Source of the DNA: Monosporascus cannonballus
Taxonomy: Eukaryota; Ascomycota; Sordariomycetes; Xylariales
NCBI GenBank assembly: GCA_004154925.1
Contig: QJNS01000042.1
Span: forward strand, 310,001 to 374,000
DNA: 64,000 bases
Reading direction: 5' to 3'
The stretch's first letter is position 1. Every line of letters begins with the position of its first letter. Position numbers and translations under genes: made by a program. The notes under the pieces are model-generated. The model saw nothing but the letters and a program-made list of their open reading frames with translations. It had not been told where the DNA came from and made no database searches. Positions 48,588-59,071 of this stretch are shown in pieces.

Positions 48588-50400
48588 CGTTATAAGTTTT
48601 TGTTTAGTAATATCGTTAAATTCTAAGTAATATTTAATATTGTTACAATATTAACCAATATTTAAAAAATCCTTATTTAGTAATTTTAGGCTTAAATTCG
48701 GGAACTGGAAAAAGAAATTCGATAATTTAGGGTTACGCTTGCCTAATTTTTTTTCGCCCGTATAAAGCTTAAAAAGCCAGAATTTTACGACGGAAAAGGT
48801 AATTTTAAGATTTTCCTAACTTAGGCACGAATTTACTTTCGTTTTTTGGACCTTAACGACCTAACGGATATAGTCTTAATAATAAAAGCATATTTAATAA
48901 GAAATGCGGTTAATTAATTTAAGTTTATTAAAAGAAACTTTTTGGAAATAAGAAAAGTAAATAAGGAAAATTTTATTAACGAAATCTTTTTAATTTTTAT
49001 TAATTTCAAAACTAAAATATGCGATAAGTTCAGCAATCCGGATAAAAAATAATTAACGGCTTAATAATTCTTATAATTCCGACAAAAAAGATTTGCGTCA
49101 AAATAAGCCGTAACCTTTAAAAATTTTGTAATTAAGGCCGGATAAAAAAATAAAAAAATTAATATTTTTATCGATATATTTTATAAGAAATTAAAAAATA
49201 ATATACAAAATAATACTATTTGGATTAAACGATTAATTACCCTGGATCGATATATTATAAAGGTAATTAAGATTAATAATTAACAATTTAAAAAACGATA
49301 GGAAAAAAAAAGATAATATGTTTTACGTTCGGGATATAATAAATCTAATTAAGGGAAAAAATAAGACGTACCCCTTATTTTTTACGGAACAGCATTAGGA
49401 CTTATGGAATTCGGCGTTACCTACAAACAGAATTAAAGCCAAATTAAATATTTTTATTATGGCAAAATAAGATATAAGGCTTATAAGTATAAAAAGCTTA
49501 AAAAATTACGATAGGATAATTTAATCCCTATACCAGGAAAATAATTTAGGAATAATTAAGAAAATAATAATAAAATTATTAACATAATTTAAGCCAAATG
49601 CGTATTAAGCCTTAAGCAAAAATTATTACGATAAAAAATCCGACGAAAAATACGAAAAGTTAAAAAATTAACTTAATAAATAACGCGAACATAATAAAAG
49701 GTATTATAAAAATAATTACGCAAATATTAAAATTGGACAAAGGAAATTTGTTCTGGGATATTTGTTTAATATGGCAAAATATACGTTATATATTGTCAAT
49801 AACGAAAATATCCCGATTACGAAAAATGCAAATAATATATTTATATACGAATTACCTGTATATATTATAAAGGATTTAATTTTTTAAATCGTACCGGGCA
49901 TAATAAAAATAAAAAGTAATAATATCGATAATTTCGAATTTTAAACCGAGGAAATATTTCATAATTAGCCAAAATAAAAAGCTGGCTTAAAAAAAATAAT
50001 GCCCGTAAAAAGACCTTTTGTATTATTATAAATAATATAACAATGAAACAAAAAAGGAATTAATTTAACGTACGGTAAAAAAGCATTGTTAGTAAGTTAT
50101 TACGGATTTTTATTTTGAATTAATATTTATTATAATTCTTTACGAAAAAAGGTTATTAAGAAAAAAATACGTTAATTTATAAAGATTTTTTGGAACGATA
50201 ACTAAAACGATATATAATCAGATGTAATTGTAAGTATAAGAAAACAATTTATTCGATAAAGAAAAAAAGTGCAAAAAAAATTAAGAATAATTAATACGGT
50301 TCGAAAAAATGATATGTTAATAATAACGACAAATATAATAATTTAATACGTTAAACGAAAAAATATAAATAAAGTTCGATAAATTTGAATATAAGTTAAA
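48588..50400 (+). pseudogene. E6 gag (type II) and linker
   Basis: After the leader, the N-terminal module follows E3, not E4 or E5. The capsid is readable at about 48780-48900 (ARILRR/YDGKGNFKIFLT-like, then GYSLNNKSIFNKKCG). The knuckle region at 49430-49510 reads IKYFYYGKIRYKAYKYKKL, its cysteines now Tyr (TGT to TAT, a G-to-A change). The linker to 50400 holds no separate gene that I can see. Confidence 0.75.
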
Positions 50401-53400
50401 AAAAAAGTTATTTATAAAAAGGCGCAAAATAACGAAACCTAGAAAAATTAAAGAAAATTTTTAAAAAAGGCTTTAAACGCGATAATAAAAAATGTTAATA
50501 ACTTTATTATTTTAAATATATAAATCAAAACATATTAATATATCGTAATAATAAATTGGGGAATTTTGGGCGGAAATTATATTATACCAAATATAATTAA
50601 TAAATTTAAATTATTATGGAAATATAAATTGGAACCTTATATAGTAATGAAGGCCGAAAATTAGGAATTTGTTTATAATAACGGAAAAATTATATACAAA
50701 ATTAATTACGTTAAGATTTTTATTAAAAAATAATATTAAATAATTAATTTCGATATCGTTTTATTCGGGAATTATAATATAATCTTAAAATTATTATGGA
50801 TACGTTAATACGGAATTTTAATTAATAACGGGATTAATTAACAAAGATTTGCTTCATACCCTATTAATAAATAAGAAAAAATTAAAGTCTTACTATTAGA
50901 TCGATAATAGCAATAAATACAGGCATAAGGATACGATAAATACCTTATTACCCAAGAAAATAAGATATAAAAAAATAAATATTAAAAAAACATATTATTA
51001 TTATTATTAAAGCGAAATTAATGTAATTAAATAACGATTTCCAATAATAAGAATAATACTTTAAAAAATTAGAAAATCTAATTAATATATTGTTATAATA
51101 TTATAGATATAAGTAGGTTTTTAAAAAAAAACTTAATACGAAATTATTAAAACATAACGAAGAAAATTATAAAATAATTTTTAAAAAAGGATCTTTGACA
51201 AATCTTTACCTTATTTATAATTTTAACGGAAATAAATTACGTATTTTCAAAAAATACTGAAAAAGTCGGTTATAAAAAGGATAAATTTAATTTTCGAAAT
51301 TACTGACAAAATACTAAATATTTTTCGTACCTAAAAAAACGGAAAATTATAATTTGTAATTAATTATCGGTAATTAAATAACGTTATTATTAAACATTAA
51401 ATATTATTATTTTTAATTACAGAAATAAAAAATTGATTTTATAAAATTAAATAATTTATAATATTCGATTTTAAAAATAAATATATCCTTATTAAAATCC
51501 AAAAAATATAAATAAAAAATAATTTTTAGAACGAAATACTAATTATTTAAATATTTAGTTATATTAATTGGATTTACGAACGTATTAATAACGTTTTAGC
51601 AAATAATTAATTACGTATTATAAAAATATTACCATTTTTTGTCGTATATTATCGAAATAATATTCTTACTTTTTCGGAAATAAAAAATATATACATAAAA
51701 TACGTTTATAAAATTTTTAAAATTTTACAAAACGTAAAATTACTTATTAACGTAAAAAAAGTTAATTCCATATATAAAAAGTAAAACATTTGAAATACGT
51801 TATTACCTTAAAATATATTAAGATAAATTTCTAGAAAATCGCTATAATAATAAAATAACACATATTAATTACGGTTAAAAAGGTATAAATATTTCTTGGA
51901 TTCGCCAACTATTATAAGAAATTTATTCGAAATTTTAACAAAATAACCATATTTTTAACGAATTTTCCAAAAAGAAATTTAAATAAATACCAAATAAAGA
52001 AAAAATATTTTAAAATATTAAAGATATAATTATTAACAAATTAATATTAATTATGTACGATTTAAACTGCCCCGTTAAATTAGAAACCCATATTTCGGAT
52101 TACGCGTTAAACGTAATAATCGGATAACGAAATAATTAAGATAAATTATACCCTATTATATTTTTTTCGTATAAATTAAAAAAAGCTGAATTTAATTACG
52201 TTATTTTAAATAAAAAGTTTATAGCCATTATTATGGCATTTCGGGAATTTATGTATTTTCTAAAAGGAAATTTGTATTAGGTTAAAATTTATACGGATTA
52301 TTAAAATTTTATCGGCTTTATTACGACCAGAAAGTTTATGAAACGATAATTTCGTTACGCGGAAAAATTGGCGAATTTTAATTTCGTTATTATCTATAAA
52401 AAAGATTAAAAAACGGCAAAGCATTTATTTTGAATAAATAATTAAATTTCGAAAAAAATGGTTAAAATTAACCATATAATTTTTAATACTATTATAAAAG
52501 GATATTTACGTTTATGACAAAGTGGTGACGATTCGTGTAATACCTTTCGATATATATTAAAAGATTTAATAATATAACGATAATTTCCTAGAAAACCAAA
52601 AAACGAACAAAATATAAGTTCCAGAAAAATATTAAAAGGATGTAATACGAAAAATATACGAGTATTAATTATTTAAATATCCAAAGATCCACAAAACCTT
52701 AAAACGATTTTAACGTATATATTTTTTTAAAATAAAATTAATAATATAAAAAGTTATATAGTAATACGATATTTGCGCCAAAGTAAAAACTTAATAATAT
52801 AAGTTATACGGAAAATTATGACTATTATTAACCGTAAAACGATTATAATATTTAATTGTATTTAATTTTATTACTAAATTTCCTATATTAAAAGATTTAA
52901 TTACGGCAATATATTACCATAATATTTTGGTAATTTTCAATCGATTTACGAAATATTTTTATTTTTTATTATATTACGAAAATACAAACGCCGAATAACT
53001 AATATATATATTTTTTCAATACATTTTGAACATATATAAGTTATTAATGCAAATTTTAATGAATAAAGGATTAATATTTATATTAAAATTTTAATAAGGC
53101 CTTATAACATAAATTAACTTAAATCATAAATTATTTAACGTATTTAAACAATAAATAAATAAATAAATAAAACGAATAAATCAAATTTTGGAAATCTTCT
53201 TCCGATATTATATTAATGACGAATAAAATAATCAAGTTAAGAAATTATTAATCGTATAATTAGCTTATAATATTAATTATTATAAAAATATTAAAATAAC
53301 ACTTATTAATGCAAATTTTGGTTTTATTTCAAAAATCTATAAAAAAGCGTATAACGATGGTTTAATTAATATTAAAATAATTTTTATATTAAAATGATTA

Positions 53401-53900
53401 CGATAATTATACTAAGATATAAAAATAAAATTAAAATTTGTACGAAATTAAATAAATAAATATTATAACCAAAAAAATTAAAAGGATTAATTTTTAAATA
53501 AGGCGAAATAATTTTTAACTACAAAAACATTTAAATTAAACGACTTAGTAAAAGATTTGATTTTAAATATATCGGTTTATTCAAAATTCCAATGAAAATT
53601 TCACAAAATAATTATTAATTAAAATTTTTATCAAAAGTTATATTTCCTTTAATTTTTTATGTTTTCTTACTCGAATTAATAACAAATATAATTAAAATAT
53701 ATACGGCATAAAACGATATAAAATTAAAAAACAAATAGGTATACGAAATGGAGAATATCCTAAATATACGAAAATAAAACGGATTTACCTAGTACTTAAT
53801 AAAATAAAAAAAGATACCCAAATTCCAAAAATACCTAAAAATCCATTAAAAATCTTATTAGCGCTCAGGACCTATTAAAAAATATTTATTAATAACGGCG
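50401..53900 (+). pseudogene. E6 pol: protease, RT, RNase H, integrase, chromodomain
   Basis: The protease is at about 50545-50810 (ILGGNYIIPNIINKFKLLWK). RT is at about 51250-51900; its catalytic box VVYYRNNILTFSE at 51641-51679 has YLDD changed to YRNN, both aspartates lost by G-to-A. RNase H is at about 52040-52450 and integrase at about 52510-53650. The chromodomain at 53738-53870 reads VYEMENILNIRK followed by a frame slip. Stops are frequent. Confidence 0.87.
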
Positions 53901-54500
53901 GAACCACCCGAAATAATAATATTTTAATTTCCGAAATCTATTAAGGGAAACTTTTGGTTTATTACATTTTAATTAATAATATTTAATTTTTTTAAAGCTT
54001 AAATTTTAATTACGGATTTCGGTTTTAATTAGGCAAAATTATTAAAATCGTTTAAGGATTAAAGGGTACGATTAACAAATTTTATACCTTAAAATTAATA
54101 ATGTTAACGTTAACGACGTATACGAAAAAAACGCGCAAAACTTTTAAATAAAGATTTTTCGGCCGTTAATTTTTTTTCTTTTAATTTTTTCGATTTTGCG
54201 ATATGGCGATTAATTATAAAAATAAGGATTTTTGTTCCGTTATACGAACGACCCTAATAAACATATTCCTTAAAATGAAAAACCTTATTTATTATTTGGC
54301 AATTAAGCTGCCCAATAAAATAAAAAAAATAAAATATTACGTTAAAACTTTCGAATTTAATTAAATTAACCAAGGCAAATCGTTATTCGGATTTGCAAAA
54401 ATAACGTTTGGATATACCGGAAAATATATTAAAGGTATATGGAAAAAATTTATTAGGAAAAAAACATTTTAAAAATAAGATTTTAAGAAAAGGGAAATCG
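53901..54500 (+). pseudogene. E6 post-chromodomain tail
   Basis: Family A tail; 54295-54480 matches E0 1978-2170. No recognised domain. Confidence 0.5.
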
Positions 54501-54886
54501 TATTATAACCTTACTAATTACGGCCTCCAAGAACGGTCGTAACGGAAAAAGCTAAGAAAATTATATAAATTAGGTTACGTAACGGATTACGAACTTACGA
54601 ATAATGAATTAATAAGCTGGATTACCAGCTTATTAATAATAAACCAGTAAGCCGAATTATTAATTTACTGGTGATAATCCAGCTAAAGGAACAGGATATA
54701 TATGCTTATTAATTCCATAATTTAAATAACTTCAGCTTGCAATATAATATTGTTACCTAAGGTATCCTTGGTATTACGAAACGTGATAAGTTATTATATC
54801 TATTGCTTAGATTTCCATAATACTCCTGCCAACATAAACCCGTCGACTTAAGGTTTAATAGTTGGTTAAACCGCCTAGCCGTCATA
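54501..54886 (+). repeat. E6 3' LTR (family A, U3 type 1)
   Basis: 386 bp from TATTATAACCTTACTAATT to CGCCTAGCCGTCATA. The U3 repeats are at 54595-54680. Confidence 0.95.
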
Positions 54887-54891
54887 CTGTG

Positions 54892-54964
54892 AGCGCGCCG
54901 GAATAAGGTTTTTCCGGGGAGCTGGGAGCTTGATGACTAGCATAGATCCCCCTATTCCACGACA
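54892..54964. other. Right half of the GC-normal islet split by E6
   Basis: 73 bp of ordinary composition between the E6 duplication and the point where copia homology stops (after IRLV). It pairs with 48131-48204. Part of it could instead be unrecognised copia sequence. Confidence 0.4.
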
Positions 54965-55732
54965 TAGAAACTAGCCGTATCGCCTGCTTATTGTCCACCT
55001 AGATAACTAGCTCCTTTCCTAGCTCTAGGTCAATAGCCTTGAATAGCCTTAGCATAAAGAGGCTTCCTTAACGGTCTGTAACAGAGATAACAACTTAACC
55101 TCCGTATTCGAAATGGTAACTGTATTTTGCTTATCAGCCTTCTATACAATAAGGCTACCGAAAAGTAATAGTACGAATCCTGGGGAACTTTTCCGGTTAA
55201 GGTTGTCCGCGAAAAAGGCGTCGTTCGTATATAGAAACGATTGCACGGTAAGATTTTCGTTACCTCTGAATTCTAGAGTTAGGATATGTATAGAATAAAC
55301 GTGAAAAATAGCCTTATTAATAACGCTAAGGTGTATAAGGTTTGGATTGTTGCAATAACGAAATAAATGGAAAGCAATTTCAGCTAAATCGGAGCAAGTG
55401 GCGACAGTTCCATATAATAAGCTTTCGACTTTTTCGAAATACAGCTTTTTTAACGTTACCGGTATTTCGCCCTAATATTTCTTAAAATCTTTTTATTTAT
55501 AAACCTTGAAATAAGGTTTTCGGAATTTATATAATTCGATACGTATATATAGCTTTTTCTAATAAGTATCCTATAATAACGATAGCTTTCTAGCCGTACG
55601 GTTTCGCAATATATATATCCCAAAAAACCAATATAACATTTTAAAGTTGTTAATGTAAAAACGTCATATTAATTTTGTAAAGAATTTTTCAGCGCGTACA
55701 ATATCGCGAATTCGATATATTATAGCTATATC

Positions 55733-55940
55733 GGTCAGACCTAACAATGCCAGTCAGCCCTAGCGAAGATTACTTTATGCACCCCTAGTACCTTTTCCTC
55801 TCAGCTACACCTGTATTTACGTGTAGAAAAGGAGGGTTCGCTACCTTGACATTCTAGCTAGAATCTTTTAGTGGTAAGGCAACTTTTAACACACTTCTTC
55901 TTCAGTTATGTGCTTCTGTGTGTGATGTCAGAGTTTCGTA
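55733..55940. mobile_element. 208-bp compact insertion in the copia YVDD motif
   Basis: Flanked by a perfect 5-bp duplication ATATC (55728-55732 and 55941-55945). Removing the insertion and one copy restores the copia reading frame as YVNDIAIIY. The insertion has ordinary composition. It contains a perfect 14-bp palindrome ATTCTAGCTAGAAT, a CTACAC...GTGTAG hairpin, and GGTTCGCTACC, close to a Pol III B-box. TAGCGAAG, upstream on the same strand, resembles an A-box start, but the spacing is long. It has no TG...CA ends or obvious inverted repeats. It may be a SINE or a MITE. Confidence 0.75.
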
Positions 55941-56300
55941 ATATCGTTAACGTAAAAGAATAACGTTAACCAACTATTAATAATAATATATAAAATATCT
56001 GGAACGGATTTTAAGCCTAGTTCTTTTAATCCTGCTATTAGGTCCCGTTGTCATAAGAATAATAATCGTCTTAAGCCGCACAAGGCCTTCCAGAGCCTCA
56101 GACAAAAGCCCGGGCGTAAGAATGCCTGCAAAAAGGCATGTATATTAAGTTATCGAGGTCGTTATACGAAAACTTATTAATAGAGTTAAGCTAACGAAAC
56201 TTAAGGTTAATGCGGGCTGCAATTACTATAAGTATATAAAGAGATTTTTTGCTAATATAAATGCATAGATGTTAAAATTGTTACGGAACTTAAAATTACC

Positions 56301-57121
56301 CCGGATAATAATTCTAACGTTAAATTTTTAAAGCATCCTCTACTTGTTAAATTTTTATATAAATATTTATATTAACGGGGCGATATCGTTAAAACTTACG
56401 TCTTAAATTGTTTTTTACCATAAGATAACGGTAATTAATTACTTTATCTGACATATCTGATCCCCTTTTTTAATACGGTTGTTTTCTAATCTTTGGCGTA
56501 TTTATATTATATAGCTTTGTTTTAATTTTTAATGGTAACCGAAATGCTAGTTCGATATGAGGGATTATGATTAATTTTGGTAGAAGAAATAACGTTAGAA
56601 ACAGTTGGATACGTATTAAATTTTCCAATTTTAATTTATAATTAATATTTACCGAAAATAACATTTTTTGCAACTTGTTGTTCAGGATCTAAGGATGATT
56701 ACTTAATCTAGGAAGTTTAGTTCCGCACGGCGTTACCGTAGCTAAAGAAATCTAATAGTACATTTTGAATTTTATCCGGTAGTAATATATTAGGTTATTA
56801 ATAAATTAGGTTTGTAAATATTAAAGTGACTTTGGGTGTTTGTAAATAAGGGGATTCAGCTTTACATTTTTAATCGTATATTTTGTGAAAAATACGAGTA
56901 AGATGTTTTTTATAATTATTGCTAATTGTTATATTAAAAGAGATTCGGTAAAATACGAATAAAAAGATTTATCAGCTTTTACCTTTTTAGCTTTTTATAA
57001 AATCTTTTAATTAAGAAAATCTGTAACTATTACGATAATATTATAAACAACCTTTTTAAACTCGTTTTGATTTATTGAATTATCTATCTTTTTAACGATA
57101 TTTATTCCTAAAGAATCGTTA
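56301..57121 (-). pseudogene. Probable upstream copia sequence, not readable
   Basis: AT-rich stretch on the 5' side of the copia RT. A minus-strand frame at 56470-56720 is open for about 67 codons (KLPRLSNHP, then MLFSVNINYKLKLENLIR), but I recognise no integrase or RT motif. In copia elements a poorly conserved linker lies here, which would fit. It ends at the E7 LTR. Confidence 0.4.
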
Positions 57122-57516
57122 TGTGACGGCTTGGAGTGTAACTAACTATTAAATCTTAGTCGTACGGGTTTATGTTGGCAGGAGTATCGTGTGAAACTGA
57201 GCAATAAATAGAGTAACGTATTACGTCTCGTAATTCCCAAGGGTGCCTTAGGTAATGATATTATATTGCAAGCTAAAGCTATCTAAATTATGGAAATAAT
57301 AAGTATATATATCCTTGTTCTGGCTCAAGGTACTTAAGCGGCTTAAACACTTAAGCCCGTTAAGTCTTTTGAGCTCCTTCGTCGGCTTAAAGAGCTTAAG
57401 GTGCTTAGTAGCTTAAGACCTTTAAGCTAGTTACGTAATATTTTGGCGGTAATCGGGGTTTATTTTTTTCGTAAGCCCGATTATAGGTAAGAAGCCAAAA
57501 CCGTTAGATTATAATA
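57122..57516 (-). repeat. E7 3' LTR (family A, U3 type 4)
   Basis: 395 bp from TGTGACGGCTTGGAGTG to ATTATAATA. The R/U5 half is typical family A. The U3 half (57325-57430) is made of CTTAAG palindromes at 57333, 57350, 57395 and 57412, plus further TTAAG half-sites, unlike any other copy here. Confidence 0.88.
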
Positions 57517-58883
57517 TGATTTCTCGATTTCCAGGGTTTTTGTCTTTAAAATTCAAATTATTTGTTATTGATTTCTGGTAAGTAACCTTCCTTTTTTTAT
57601 ACTTATTATGTCGGGTTGTATTAAAAAATCCCGTCTTCGGAAACGCATTAATGGTTTAAGCTTTTTAGAATATATTAATGGTGTGGGTTTTAAAATAGTT
57701 TTTGGTTTATAAAAAAAATATAAAATACAAAAATATTCGAGATTTATTAAAATATGTGTTCTGTATTTATTATGGGGGTTCCTGCAATATTTTTAATTTT
57801 TTAAAAATTAAGGATTAAAAATTCTTAAAAATATTTTATTGCGATCATAAAAAAGCAGGTTTATAATATATTGCGAACGCTTGTTAACAAATTAAACTGT
57901 TTGCAAAAATAAAGGCGACTATTCCGTTATCGTAATATCGAATTTTTCCATTAAGGTATTAAATGGACGGAAATTATAAAGGAATTTTAAGGTTTAAAAG
58001 ACGAACAGTAATAATTAAAGGCCGTTTTAGCGGCTAGTACGTTAACGCAAGCCGCGGCCAATTAGCCCAATATCCCGGTCATTAACTGGTCGGCTATTAA
58101 TTAAAACGCGCCCGTTCTTATTGGTAAAAATCATATAATAAGCGCTAGGCGCCAATAAGATTTTTAACGGATTTCTAATTATTCTTAAATTCCGTGTACT
58201 CTTTTTTTTAATTAAGGACTGGGTAAATCTATTTTATTTTTGTATATTAAAAGATTTTATTATTTGATACACTTATTTGTTTTTCATTTATATATTGTTT
58301 TATACTATATGCACTTATAGTATATTTGTTATTCACTCGAAAAGAAATTTAAGAAATTAATTAAAATTTAATTGTTCGTAGGAAAATTAATTTGTAATTA
58401 TTTTCTTTAACTTTCTTGGGAACTCTATATGAACAGATATATTTAAAATCGAATTTTTAATTAGGTCGTTTTATTGAAATATTTCTTATGGCCACAAAAT
58501 TAATATCTTCTTTTTTTAATTTGTTTTAATTATAATACTTATATATTTAATTTCGTATTAAGTTTAGTTTAATTATTATTTTTTAATTTAATTATCGTAA
58601 TTATTATAACTTAATAATTATTTTAATACTAATTAAATCGTTATTACTTAGTTTTTTGGAAATCTTTCAAATAAAAACAAATTTTGCTTTTTTTAATATT
58701 ATTTTCATACTTTCGTAATAATTCCTACTATAAGTTAATTAAATAATAAGTAAACTTTTAACTTAATCGTTTTATTTTTAAATAATACAATATCGTATAT
58801 AAAATATTAAAATTAATTTATTTTTTCGGTTTATTTTTTTATTTAAGGTTTGAATACGTTAAATAATTTATAATTTAAGACGA
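57517..58883 (-). pseudogene. E7 integrase C-terminus, chromodomain and tail
   Basis: The reverse complement at about 58150-58290 contains the family A chromodomain block with recognisable WEP-equivalent and KN-L residues. 58300-58883 aligns with E3 17300-17870 and with E1. Heavily mutated, with no open frame of useful length. Confidence 0.75.
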
Positions 58884-59071
58884 TAAAACGGGTACGATAC
58901 GTAGGTTAAACGGAGGTACCGCCCAATAATGGTTTATATTTAAGGTAAGGAGGAAAGGGAAGAAATAGCTAGTTATTAGCGCGGTGGCTGCTCCCTATAT
59001 ATATGGGTGAATTTAGGCTGAAAAGCTTGTTCCGTATGCCCGAGCTGTTTTATAGGTTTTAGCCTATAACA
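58884..59071 (-). repeat. E8 3' LTR (family D)
   Basis: 188 bp from TAAAACGGGTACGATACG (TG mutated to TA) to GCCTATAACA. Much of it is free of RIP. It holds an AGCTAGTTATTAGCG block and a CTATATATATGGG TATA-type sequence (about 59013-59025) in the antisense sense. Confidence 0.78.

Larger units (their letters stand above)
48205..54886 (+). mobile_element. E6: complete family A chromovirus
   Basis: 6682 bp, plus strand, with LTRs of 383 and 386 bp (U3 type 1) and a perfect target duplication CTGTG (48200-48204 and 54887-54891). Uninterrupted. RIP damage is much heavier than in E4 or E5 except in the first 100 bp of the 5' LTR. Confidence 0.95.
54892..56300 (-). pseudogene. Ty1/copia reverse transcriptase and RNase H remnant
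   Basis: Minus strand. RT: DLDNLIYMPF at about 56130-56160, KALCGLRR at about 56070, QRDLIAGLKELGLKSVPD at about 55990-56040, and LTLFFYVNDI with YVDD (now YVND) at 55943-55954. After a 208-bp insertion the frame resumes exactly: AIIYRIRDIVRAEKFF, then GEIPVTLKKLYFEKVESLLY (about 55430-55480). RNase H: LYTNDAFFADNLNRKSSPGF, then KQNTVTISNTEVKLLSLLQT (about 55090-55160) and DNKQAIRLV near 54970. These are copia hallmarks. It ends abruptly before the usual ADGLTK-type end. RIP is light here compared with the younger elements around it. Confidence 0.9.
57122..58883 (-). mobile_element. E7: 3' part of a family A chromovirus with a novel U3
   Basis: Minus-strand element whose 3' LTR is 57122-57516. 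The internal part runs right: tail 57517-58140, chromodomain 58150-58290 (same block as E3 17110-17250), then integrase C-terminal part until E8 interrupts at 58884. The remainder lies beyond the window. The sequence left of the LTR is the copia remnant. Confidence 0.87.
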
